Assembly: GCA_012513005.1 (NCBI GenBank)
Contig: JAAZCZ010000066.1
Span: 1 to 15,627 of the forward strand
Direction: 5' to 3'
DNA from: Oscillospiraceae bacterium
GTDB taxonomy: Bacteria > Bacillota > Clostridia > Oscillospirales > Oscillospiraceae
DNA length: 15,627 nucleotides
Shown piece by piece: positions 1-6,321 of the stretch. Position 1 is the stretch's first letter, and every line of letters starts with the position of its first letter. Made by a program: the position numbers and the translations under genes. Below the pieces are notes generated by a model. It saw nothing but the letters and a program-made list of their open reading frames with translations. It searched no databases and was not told the DNA's origin.

Positions 1-3
1 ACT

Positions 4-31
4 ATTTATCTTTTTCTGTTTGTGATATAAT
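4..31 (+). promoter_or_regulatory. Predicted thioredoxin promoter (extended -10)
   Basis: TATAAT at 26-31 is preceded by TG at 23-24 (TGTGATATAAT at 21-31), which makes a good extended -10. The -35 region is weak (TATTTA at 4-9, 16-base spacer). Transcription should begin near 38, giving a leader of about 60 bases. The -10 lies inside the inverted repeat GTGAT-ATA-ATCAC (22-34), so a protein bound there would block initiation. Confidence 0.6.
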
Positions 32-97
32 CACTGATGTGGGCATTAATTTAAAGTATTATTAGCTCATAAAAAGAAATCTTGGAGGTATATTAAT

Positions 98-406
98 ATG
101 TCAGCAACTGTTGTAACAAAAGAAAATTTTGAGTCTTTGGTTTTGAAGAACGATAAACCCGTCCTCATTGATTTCTGGGCGAGCTGGTGCGGCCCCTGCA
201 GAATGGTCGGCCCTGTTATTGATGAAATAGCAGCCGAGCATCCCGAATTCTTTGTCGGCAAAATCAATGTTGATGAGCAAAACGAGCTTGCGGCTAAGTA
301 CAACGTTAACACTATCCCCACCCTAATGGTTTTCAAAGAGGGTAAGCTTGTTAATCAAACTGTTGGTGCCAGACCCAAAAATCAGATTATCGCAATGCTT
401 GGTTAA
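98..406 (+). CDS. trxA: Thioredoxin
   Basis: A 102-residue single-domain thioredoxin, the normal length for the family. It is a cytoplasmic dithiol-disulfide oxidoreductase that reduces protein disulfides and is itself recycled by thioredoxin reductase, which is not in this window. The active site WCGPC has its cysteines at residues 31 and 34. The buried Asp25 and the cis-proline Pro74 (in TIPT) are both present, so it should be active. The ATG at 98 follows GGAGG at 84-88 with 9-base spacing. The gene has its own extended -10 promoter and is followed by a strong terminator, so it is probably monocistronic. Its promoter overlaps a palindrome resembling one next to the Crp/Fnr gene at 3906-4592, which suggests shared redox control; that link is inference. 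Confidence 0.97.
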   Translation: MSATVVTKENFESLVLKNDKPVLIDFWASWCGPCRMVGPVIDEIAAEHPEFFVGKINVDEQNELAAKYNVNTIPTLMVFKEGKLVNQTVGARPKNQIIAMLG

Positions 407-447
407 GTAAATATTAAGTCGCCTGCTTTTTTGCAGCGATGTTTGAG

Positions 448-484
448 AAGCGGCAGAGTATAAACTCTGCTGCTTTTCTTTTTG
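448..484 (+). terminator. Rho-independent terminator of the thioredoxin gene
   Basis: A 12-bp stem (448-459 with 464-475, one G-U pair) with an ATAA loop is followed by a T-rich run (TTTTCTTTTT). A smaller hairpin, CTGC-TTTTTT-GCAG, lies just upstream at 423-436. Confidence 0.9.
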
Positions 485-499
485 TCTTTTGCTTTTTTA

Positions 500-528
500 T
501 TGCATATGAAAATAATATGTTATAAAAT
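500..528 (+). promoter_or_regulatory. Possible promoter of the flavoprotein pair
   Basis: TTGCAT at 500-505 lies 17 bases before TAAAAT at 523-528; TATAAA at 521-526 is an alternative -10 with a 15-base spacer. The site lies between the thioredoxin terminator and the AAAGGAG at 553-559. Both hexamers deviate from consensus, so the call is tentative. Confidence 0.45.
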
Positions 529-566
529 GCTTATTTTATTAGTAATAATCTGAAAGGAGCGATTAC

Positions 567-2117
567 ATGGCCAAATATGATGTTGTCGTTGTAGGTTCCG
601 GAAACGCCGGAATGTCTGCGGCACTTTACTGTATCTTGGCGGGCAAAAAAACTCTGCTTATCGAAAAGCACAATCTTCCGGGAGGAGCCGCAAGCAGCTT
701 TGTCAGAGGGCGATTTGAGATTGAGCCCTCACTTCATGAACTTTGCGACTACGGTCCTGCTGATAACCCCGGGGACATAAGGCAGATGCTGGATACATAC
801 GGTGTTAAGCTCGACTGGGTAGAGTGCAAGGACTGCTTCCGCGCTGTTTCTAAGTACCATGACGGCACAGTGATGGATGTTACCATGCCGGCAGGCGTTG
901 AGGCTTTTATCGACAGTATGGAAAAGTATGTCCCGGGCTCAAGACCCAAGATGACAGAGCTTTTCACCCTGCTTGATGAGATTATTGAGGGAATCAGCTA
1001 CACTTCAAAAAGCAAGGGCAACGCTGACCCCAAGGTGCTTCAAACAAAGTACGCCAACATGCTAAGAACAGGTGCTTACAGCACAAACAAGGTGCTAAGG
1101 ACTCTTGGCATACCCCAAAAGTGTCAGGATATTCTTCAGACTTACTGGAGCTATATAGGTATTGATCTTGAGCGTTTGGCGTTTATTCACTACGCCGCTA
1201 TGGTTCACAAGTACATTTCAAGGGGCGCATATATTCCCAAACACACCTCACATCAGCTGTCGACTGCTATGATTGAACGCTTTAGAGAGCTCGGCGGAGA
1301 AATTTGGTTTAACTGCCGCGCTGATGAGTTCTTGTTTGACGGCAAAAAGCTCTGCGGTGTTAAGACTAATATGGGCACAATTGACTGCGACTATGTGCTT
1401 GCTAATATAAATCCCGACCTTATTTACGGCAAAATGATGCCGAAGGAGCTTATTCCTGAGCGTGAAAAGAAACTCTCGGCTGCCAGAAACAGAAATATGA
1501 GCAGCCGTATGTACACTGTTTATCTCTGCTGCGATAAGTCTGCCGAGGAGCTCGGCATTAAGGATTATGCCATTTTCCTGCCTGAGACAACAGACTCTGT
1601 TAAGGCTTATAATGACATGATTAACTGCGTTAATAACGATGAGCATTTTATTTTCCTTTGTTATAATGTTGAGATTACGGACTTTTCTCCCGAGGGCACC
1701 TGTGTTTGCTCCTTTACAACAGCAGTGGGACCCGGTGACTGGAATGACCTAAAGCAGGAAGATTACTTTAAATTCAAAAATGAAATGGCAAAGAAAATGC
1801 TAAAGAATCTAAAAGCCAAGACCGGCATAGACTTGGAAGGTCACATTGAAGAGTTTGAGGTTGCAACACCTTGGACATTCTCACGCTATCTCGGTGTTCC
1901 CGAAGGCGCTGTTTACGGCTATGAGGTTGCCGATTGGGACGGAATGATGGCCAGAATGATGAGTCTCGACAAGGACTATCCTATCCACGGGCTGCGCCCT
2001 ATAGGCGCTGCAGGACCCAGAGGTGACGGATATAACTCTGCCATGCTTTGCGGGCAGCTCATAGCTTCACTTGCCGTTAGAGACTTGGATAGTTGGAAAG
2101 AGGGAGGTTTAAGCTGA
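567..2117 (+). CDS. NAD(P)/FAD-dependent oxidoreductase, phytoene desaturase (CrtI)-like
   Basis: A 516-residue flavoprotein. The N-terminus carries the dinucleotide-binding fold for FAD: GSGNAG at residues 10-15 and the ribose-binding Glu33 after the second strand, followed by PGG at 38-40. Near the C-terminus the segment GAAGPRGDGYNSAM corresponds to the second FAD-contact motif of the CrtI/retinol saturase/amine oxidase superfamily, here with GPRGDGYN in place of the THPGGG-type sequence of carotenoid desaturases. No signal peptide or membrane helix is visible. AAAGGAG at 553-559 precedes the ATG by 7 bases. The stop codon overlaps the start of the next gene (TGATG), a reductase that could supply or accept electrons. 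The substrate cannot be read from sequence: polyprenoid, carotenoid or another hydrophobic alkene are possibilities. No crtB or other carotenoid gene is nearby, so a carotenoid role is not supported. Confidence 0.85.
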   Translation: MAKYDVVVVGSGNAGMSAALYCILAGKKTLLIEKHNLPGGAASSFVRGRFEIEPSLHELCDYGPADNPGDIRQMLDTYGVKLDWVECKDCFRAVSKYHDGTVMDVTMPAGVEAFIDSMEKYVPGSRPKMTELFTLLDEIIEGISYTSKSKGNADPKVLQTKYANMLRTGAYSTNKVLRTLGIPQKCQDILQTYWSYIGIDLERLAFIHYAAMVHKYISRGAYIPKHTSHQLSTAMIERFRELGGEIWFNCRADEFLFDGKKLCGVKTNMGTIDCDYVLANINPDLIYGKMMPKELIPEREKKLSAARNRNMSSRMYTVYLCCDKSAEELGIKDYAIFLPETTDSVKAYNDMINCVNNDEHFIFLCYNVEITDFSPEGTCVCSFTTAVGPGDWNDLKQEDYFKFKNEMAKKMLKNLKAKTGIDLEGHIEEFEVATPWTFSRYLGVPEGAVYGYEVADWDGMMARMMSLDKDYPIHGLRPIGAAGPRGDGYNSAMLCGQLIASLAVRDLDSWKEGGLS

Positions 2118-3334
2118 TGTCAAAGCTCAATATTAAAATCGGCCTTTTCGGCAAGCTCGATATGCTTAAATTCAAAAACATGCCCAAAGTCCGTGAAAAG
2201 GTTATTCAGAGTACTCCCGCTAAGGAAATAAGCGGAGAGTTTAAAATCAATACTAACGCAGCTCTTCTTCACCCGGATAAGCTAAACCTGCTTATTGAAG
2301 ATATCGTTGATCGCGGAAAAGCAAACGCTAAAACCTTTGTGCTGAAAAGCACAGACGGAAAGAGCCTGCCTTATTTTAGAGCCGGACAGTATATTTCGCT
2401 TAAGCTCCCCATTGACGAAAGCTTTGTAACAAGGTCATATTCCCTTTGCTCTTCCCCGCGTGATGCGCTAAATGGCAAGTATGCAATTACTGTTAGAGCA
2501 AATCCGGGCGGTTTTGTTGCAGACAGGCTGCTTTGCGAAAAGAATATCGGCGACAGTCTGCAAGCTTCCGGACCTCACGGTCAGTTCTATTATGAAGACC
2601 TGCGTGATGCGAGGACTGTTATAGGTCTTGCAGGAGGCTCGGGAATCACTCCATTCCTCTCTATGGCATACGCAATAAGGGACGGAATCGAGGACTTTAA
2701 TTTAACCCTGCTTTTCGGCTCCCGTGATGAGGAGAATATTCTCTTTAAGAATGAGCTTTCGGAGATTGCGGCACAGTGCTCTAAATTCAAGGTAGTTCAT
2801 GTGCTGTCTGAGGCAGACACAGAAGGCTATGAGCATGGCTTTATTACTGCCGAGCTGATTAAGAAATACGCCCCTGCCGAAGGTGAATACTCTGTTTATC
2901 TCTGCGGTCCTGAGGCAATGTATAAGTTTATTAAGCCCGAAATTGAAAAGCTCGGTCTTCCCGAAAGACTTTACCGCCGTAAGATGATTGATGTTACAAG
3001 TACCCCCTGGGAGCTTGACGGTTATCCTATGGAATGCAAGGACAAGGTGTTTAATCTCACGGTAAAACAGTGTGCCGACGAATACAAGATCACAGCTAAC
3101 GCAAATGAGCCTGTTTTGGTAGCTTTGGAGCGTGCAGGCATAAAAGCCCCTTCACGCTGCCGCAGCGGTGAGTGTGGCTGGTGCCGCTCACGCCTTATTT
3201 CCGGCACTGTTTTTATTCCTAAGGAGAATGAGCTTAGGCGTTGGGCTGATGTGCACTACGGGTACATTCACCCCTGCTCTTCCTTTGCAACATCTGATTT
3301 GGTAATTGAAGTGCCCGGAGAGTATCTCGATTAG
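2117..3334 (+). CDS. NAD(P)H-flavin reductase with C-terminal [2Fe-2S] ferredoxin domain
   Basis: A 405-residue electron-transfer protein with four parts. Residues 1 to about 60 are an unassigned N-terminal extension. A ferredoxin-reductase FAD barrel follows, with RSYS at 106-109. The NAD(P)-binding domain has GGSGITP at 173-179 and CGP at 263-265. A plant-type ferredoxin domain ends the protein, with cysteines at 348, 353, 356 and 387 (CX4CX2CX30C), all four cluster ligands being intact. The expected flow is NAD(P)H to FAD to [2Fe-2S] to a partner, as in the reductase components of oxygenases, but no oxygenase is encoded here. I chose the ATG at 2117 because GGGAGG at 2102-2107 sits 9 bases upstream and the start overlaps the preceding stop; an upstream ATG at 2093 would overlap that gene and has no such site. 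The coupling points to the 567-2117 flavoprotein as redox partner. A bidirectional terminator follows. Confidence 0.92.
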   Translation: MSKLNIKIGLFGKLDMLKFKNMPKVREKVIQSTPAKEISGEFKINTNAALLHPDKLNLLIEDIVDRGKANAKTFVLKSTDGKSLPYFRAGQYISLKLPIDESFVTRSYSLCSSPRDALNGKYAITVRANPGGFVADRLLCEKNIGDSLQASGPHGQFYYEDLRDARTVIGLAGGSGITPFLSMAYAIRDGIEDFNLTLLFGSRDEENILFKNELSEIAAQCSKFKVVHVLSEADTEGYEHGFITAELIKKYAPAEGEYSVYLCGPEAMYKFIKPEIEKLGLPERLYRRKMIDVTSTPWELDGYPMECKDKVFNLTVKQCADEYKITANANEPVLVALERAGIKAPSRCRSGECGWCRSRLISGTVFIPKENELRRWADVHYGYIHPCSSFATSDLVIEVPGEYLD

Positions 3335-3371
3335 TATTTAGGTTTTCAGGATTAATATCTGCATATATTAC

Positions 3372-3410
3372 AAAAGCACCGACATTAGATAAAATGTCGG
3401 TGCTTTTTTC
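3372..3410. terminator. Bidirectional terminator between convergent genes
   Basis: A perfect 15-bp stem, AAAAGCACCGACATT (3372-3386) with its complement at 3393-3407, and a 6-base loop. It has an A-run on the left and a T-run on the right, so it serves both the reductase gene (+) and the GtrA gene (-). Confidence 0.93.
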
Positions 3411-3438
3411 TCTTGTTCTAATACACTACTTTTAGGCT

Positions 3439-3909
3439 CTATTCGCTGTTTGATGCCATATTTTCCGCATCATCAGGTTCTTTATTGCGGAAAGTCCAGT
3501 ATTTGTTGATTAAAAAATTAAGCGGAATTGTGACTAAGAGGTTTACAACAGGCGCAATGTAATGCGACCAGCTTAGCATATCCACCTCTATATATAAAAG
3601 CAGCTCTGATAATAAAAAAGTGCTGCCGTAGGTGAGATAGGATTTTAAGAGTCTGACGGCAACCGCTTTACTGCTGTTGTCCTTTGCCTTAAACACAACC
3701 CTGTTGCCCCAGTAAAATGCGTTTAATACACTGACAATCCAGCCGACAAGCCCTCCCCACAAATAAAGATCTTTATTAATGAAAACAAAAAGATAATAGA
3801 CAAGCAGTGAGATTGCAGTGTTGCTGACACCCACAATCCCAAACTTTATAAACTGAATTATTGACTGCTTTTTGTTTTCGTCGATTTTTAGTTTGTCTAA
3901 AAGCTTCAT
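3439..3909 (-). CDS. GtrA-family membrane protein
   Basis: A 156-residue integral membrane protein with four hydrophobic segments at about 20-42, 50-72, 88-108 and 118-138. The GtrA family signature is visible: an N-terminal FIKFGIVGVSNT and a C-terminal NFLINKYWTFR near residues 132-142. Members of the family are thought to move or flip polyprenyl-linked sugars across the membrane in teichoic acid, arabinogalactan or O-antigen glucosylation, and usually sit with glycosyltransferases. None is present here. Its ATG overlaps the TGA of the upstream Crp/Fnr gene (ATGA at 3906-3909), so the two are translationally coupled. That pairing is unusual and does not itself reveal the substrate. The C-terminal tail after residue 143 is acidic and polar, probably cytoplasmic. 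Confidence 0.88.
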   Translation of the reverse strand: MKLLDKLKIDENKKQSIIQFIKFGIVGVSNTAISLLVYYLFVFINKDLYLWGGLVGWIVSVLNAFYWGNRVVFKAKDNSSKAVAVRLLKSYLTYGSTFLLSELLLYIEVDMLSWSHYIAPVVNLLVTIPLNFLINKYWTFRNKEPDDAENMASNSE

Positions 3910-4592
3910 TTTTCTTGGTTCCTTGACTGACCCGCAATCGAAGTGAGCTTCTCCCTGTTTTTTATTAGTATGTTTCCTCTTCTGCTCTCAACAAGACCCT
4001 CACTCACGAAGTATCTGAGCATTCTTGTAACAACTTCCCTTGCAGTTCCCACATGTGTTGCTATTTTTTCGTGAGTTATAGTAACTGCATCACTGCCCTG
4101 CACAGAGCTTTCTTCCAGCAAAAATCCTGCAAGACGCCTATCCATGCTCTCCCACAGAATCTTCTCAACAAGCCAGATAACCTCGGAAAACCTAGCCGCC
4201 ATGAGCTCGTTTGTGTAGTTTGCCAAGGGTGCTGACTTTGCCATTATGCTCTCGTAAACCTCGGGCTTTATTATCCAAAGTTCTGAGTCTTCCTCTGTCT
4301 CCACATAGACATCAAACTGTATGCTGCTTAACATGCAGGAAGCTGAAAACAGACAAATATCCCTCTCAAAAAGCCTATACAGGTTCATTTCTTTCCCGTC
4401 ATCAGATATTATGTAAACTCGAAGCGCACCCTGTTTAACTACAAATAGCCCGACGCAGTCAGCCGAGCCGCCGTGAAGTAGCATGCCTGCTTTTACTTTT
4501 TTAAATGTTGATGCCTCTTGAAGCCTGCTCTTTTCACTTTCGCTCAGCTTATCCCATACCGGTATATAGCCGTTTAGATCCAAATTTCTCAC
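3906..4592 (-). CDS. Crp/Fnr-family transcriptional regulator
   Basis: 228 residues as a GTG start. Residues about 20-130 form a cyclic-nucleotide-binding-type beta-barrel sensor, followed by a long dimerisation helix (about 123-152) and a winged helix-turn-helix at about 173-202 (THEKIATHVG, TAREVVTRMLRYF). Three cysteines (46, 80, 86; CLFSASC at 80-86) lie in the sensor, but the four-cysteine [4Fe-4S] pattern of E. coli FNR is absent, so the signal is unknown; thiol sensing or ligand binding are possible. The start is uncertain: GTG at 4590-4592 has only a weak site, whereas TTG at 4581-4583 lies 5 bases after AGGTGA, a good anti-16S match, and would give 225 residues. It is divergent from the DUF6132-like gene with a palindrome between them, so autoregulation and control of that neighbour are likely. 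Confidence 0.93.
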   Translation of the reverse strand: MRNLDLNGYIPVWDKLSESEKSRLQEASTFKKVKAGMLLHGGSADCVGLFVVKQGALRVYIISDDGKEMNLYRLFERDICLFSASCMLSSIQFDVYVETEEDSELWIIKPEVYESIMAKSAPLANYTNELMAARFSEVIWLVEKILWESMDRRLAGFLLEESSVQGSDAVTITHEKIATHVGTAREVVTRMLRYFVSEGLVESRRGNILIKNREKLTSIAGQSRNQEK

Positions 4593-4616
4593 CTGCTTAA
4601 ATAGTTTTTATTATTG

Positions 4617-4631
4617 AGTGATAATATCACT
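4617..4631. promoter_or_regulatory. Palindromic operator candidate for the Crp/Fnr regulator
   Basis: AGTGATA-A-TATCACT is a perfect 7-bp inverted repeat around one base, in the interval between the divergent Crp/Fnr and DUF6132-like genes. Its centre (4624) is about 40 bases upstream of the start predicted from TATAAT at 4652-4657, the position used by Crp/Fnr proteins for class II activation. It is also 25-40 bases before the regulator's own start codon. It resembles but does not match FNR (TTGAT-N4-ATCAA) or CRP (TGTGA-N6-TCACA) sites. Confidence 0.6.
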
Positions 4632-4651
4632 GTTAAATTTCTCCGCCAAGC

Positions 4652-4657
4652 TATAAT
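4652..4657 (+). promoter_or_regulatory. -10 element of the DUF6132-like gene
   Basis: A consensus TATAAT. At 17-base spacing the -35 position reads ACTGTT, a poor match, and it overlaps the right half of the palindrome at 4617-4631. This is the usual design of an activator-dependent promoter. The predicted start near 4664 gives a leader of about 24 bases. Confidence 0.6.
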
Positions 4658-4687
4658 ATAATCAGAATAAAATAAGGAGGCAGAATT

Positions 4688-4936
4688 ATGAAAATGAATA
4701 ATGATACAAGAAGAATCCTGCGCATAATTATTCCTGCTGTTTTTACTGTTCTGGGCGCTATTGCGGGATATCTGTACTCCAGCAAAGTCGGATGTGTTAC
4801 CGGTGCGTGTGTTATCATGTCAAACCCGGTTGTTTTTACGATTTACAGTGGCGTTATAGGGTTTTTGATTGGTAGTATTTTTGCACCCAAAGATAAGGTA
4901 GCTACTTCTGATACTAATCAGTCAGATGGAGAATAA
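4688..4936 (+). CDS. Small two-helix membrane protein, DUF6132-like
   Basis: 82 residues with hydrophobic segments at about 10-30 and 46-64, joined by a short loop containing VGCVTGACVIMSNP with cysteines at 36 and 41. The spacing C-x4-C followed by an SNP turn is what I recall for DUF6132 (a YtxH-like tiny membrane protein), often found near rhodanese, thioredoxin or Crp/Fnr genes; the family name is from memory. Function is unknown. The paired cysteines could bind a metal or form a disulfide. AAGGAGG at 4674-4680 lies 7 bases before the ATG. It is divergent from the Crp/Fnr gene and probably under its control. No terminator is visible before the superoxide reductase gene, but that gene has its own promoter. 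Confidence 0.78.
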   Translation: MKMNNDTRRILRIIIPAVFTVLGAIAGYLYSSKVGCVTGACVIMSNPVVFTIYSGVIGFLIGSIFAPKDKVATSDTNQSDGE

Positions 4937-4947
4937 CAGTAAGATTA

Positions 4948-4977
4948 TAGACATTTTGCGAGCTGCTGTGATATAAT
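4948..4977 (+). promoter_or_regulatory. Predicted promoter of the superoxide reductase gene
   Basis: TAGACA at 4948-4953, an 18-base spacer, and TATAAT at 4972-4977 with TG at 4969-4970, so both a -35 and an extended -10 are present. The start would be near 4984, about 40 bases before the ATG. It suggests strong expression independent of the upstream small gene. Confidence 0.72.
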
Positions 4978-5023
4978 GTCGGCAAGCGCAAAGTAATTAC
5001 ACAAATTGAAAGGAGCACTACTA

Positions 5024-5407
5024 ATGGTAGATCAGAAGTTTTATTATTGCCCACATTGCGGTAACATTATTGCAATGGTTAAGCCCTCAGGAGTTCCTGT
5101 TGTATGTTGCGGTGAGAATATGAAAGAGCTTGTTCCTAACACCGTTGACGCATCTGCCGAAAAGCATGTCCCTGTTATTGAGGTAAACGGAAATGTAGTC
5201 AAGGTAACAGTCGGAAGTGCCCCGCACCCGATGGTCCCCGAGCACCTGATTGAGTGGATTTCTATCCAGACAAAACAGGGTAACCAGAGAAAGGTTTTAG
5301 CTGCAGGCGCCGAGCCTACACTTAGCTTTGCCCTTCTTGAAGGCGATGAGCTTGTTGCTGCATATGCATACTGCAATCTGCACGGTCTTTGGAAAACTAA
5401 CGCATAA
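5024..5407 (+). CDS. dfx: Class I superoxide reductase (desulfoferrodoxin, 2Fe-SOR)
   Basis: 127 residues in two domains. The desulforedoxin domain (1 to about 36) has CPHC and CC ligands at Cys9, 12, 28 and 29 for the FeCys4 centre. The superoxide reductase domain has the catalytic iron ligands His48, His68, His74, Cys117 and His120, plus Glu46-Lys47 next to the first histidine, all intact. It reduces superoxide to hydrogen peroxide in the cytoplasm without making oxygen, the usual strategy of anaerobes, using electrons from rubredoxin or another reductase. I chose the ATG at 5024 because AAAGGAGC at 5007-5014 lies 9 bases upstream and the protein then begins like known family members; an ATG at 5006 would place that site inside the gene. 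The dedicated donor is not encoded here. Confidence 0.97.
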   Translation: MVDQKFYYCPHCGNIIAMVKPSGVPVVCCGENMKELVPNTVDASAEKHVPVIEVNGNVVKVTVGSAPHPMVPEHLIEWISIQTKQGNQRKVLAAGAEPTLSFALLEGDELVAAYAYCNLHGLWKTNA

Positions 5408-5432
5408 AAATAGCATAATTTAGTTATTTCTT

Positions 5433-5470
5433 AAATTGTCGGAGGAAAAGTAAAATCCTCCGACAGTTTT
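5433..5470. terminator. Bidirectional terminator
   Basis: The stem TGTCGGAGGA (5437-5446) with TCCTCCGACA (5456-5465) is flanked by A-rich sequence on the left and a TTTTT run on the right. It separates the convergent superoxide reductase gene and the unknown gene on the minus strand. The last T falls on the minus-strand gene's stop codon. Confidence 0.9.
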
Positions 5471-6288
5471 TAATTTTGGCTTATAAATGTAATTCTGCAA
5501 GCAGAGTTAATATATGCACTTACCGGAAATATCTTTTTTTCTCCGTCTTTAAGCCCGTTTTCAATTTCTAGCGAAAAGTCTGCCCCGCCTAAGAGCATGT
5601 CTGTGAACAGATACTTAAAGTGTATGCTGATTTTGCCTGTGATATCGCTTCCTGATGTATTTTTAACTGTTATTTCGCCGTCTTTAGTATGGATTTCAAA
5701 GTTAGAAAGCTTAATTATCTCATTTTCTTTGTAATACGAAACCTCTTCTGCCTTGGCTGAGGATAAGTCCGGCTTACCTGAAAAATCGCTTGCATTAGCT
5801 TCTAGAACTATTACAGACTCGTCCTTTGGCAGAGCTTTTACAATAAAGCTTGCTTCCCCCCCTGAGTGCGGGATTGTGATTTTTGTGCTGTTTAGCACTG
5901 TGCTTCCTGTGTTTTTGACTTTTATCGCTATAATATTATAAGCCATTTCCATACTGCCGCTCTCGACATAAACTCCGTTATAAAATCCGTAGCTTTCAAT
6001 CTGAATTCCATTTTCCAATGAAAGCGGCAAAAGCTGCTGAAGGTCTGTGTCTGTTGCGGGATATACGCGTGAGGCTGAGAAAAATGCCTCAAAGCCGGCT
6101 GCAGGTGCTCCGCCAACATCAGGTGCTAAGCTAACCTGCGGAATAGCTGTTTTTTCAGGTGAAGTTTTAAGTACAGGCTCCTTTTTTTTGCCGGTGCCCG
6201 CCACTAAAATAATTATTATAGAAAGTATTATAAAAGCTGCAACTGCAACTGCAATTACCGCCGATGTGTTTTTGCTTTTCTTATTCAA
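5470..6288 (-). CDS. Unknown membrane-anchored extracytoplasmic protein
   Basis: 272 residues; I do not recognise the family. Residues 1-9 are basic (MNKKSKNTS), 10-31 form one hydrophobic helix ending in GTGKKK, and the rest is polar and beta-rich, so an N-in, C-out anchored protein is likely. No lipobox cysteine is visible after the helix, so it is probably not a lipoprotein. Residues 35-62 are a Pro/Ala/Thr-rich linker. Two segments (about 115-165 and 190-265) have alternating hydrophobic strands with VKNTGS and VKNTSGS turns, reminiscent of FxLYD-type immunoglobulin-like domains. The TTG start at 6286-6288 is supported by AAGGAGG 7 bases upstream (6296-6302); no better ATG exists nearby. 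A single gene with its own extended -10 promoter. Confidence 0.8.
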   Translation of the reverse strand: MNKKSKNTSAVIAVAVAAFIILSIIIILVAGTGKKKEPVLKTSPEKTAIPQVSLAPDVGGAPAAGFEAFFSASRVYPATDTDLQQLLPLSLENGIQIESYGFYNGVYVESGSMEMAYNIIAIKVKNTGSTVLNSTKITIPHSGGEASFIVKALPKDESVIVLEANASDFSGKPDLSSAKAEEVSYYKENEIIKLSNFEIHTKDGEITVKNTSGSDITGKISIHFKYLFTDMLLGGADFSLEIENGLKDGEKKIFPVSAYINSACRITFISQN

Positions 6289-6321
6289 ATCTATGCCTCC
6301 TTGCTATAAATTGGCTATGGT

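Noticed and set aside
1248..1646. 132-residue open frame antisense to the CrtI-like gene
   Set aside because: No ribosome site or family resemblance; it is a shadow of the sense codon pattern.
2093..2116. ATG at 2093 as the start of the ferredoxin-domain reductase
   Set aside because: It lies inside the preceding gene, lacks a well placed ribosome site, and puts the GGGAGG that serves the ATG at 2117 inside the coding sequence.
567..2117. Carotenoid biosynthesis locus
   Set aside because: The flavoprotein is only superficially CrtI-like (the GPRGDGYN motif differs from THPGGG) and no phytoene synthase or other carotenoid gene is present.
5006..5023. ATG at 5006 as the start of the superoxide reductase
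   Set aside because: The AAAGGAGC lies after this ATG, and the family begins with the short lead to CPHC given by the ATG at 5024.
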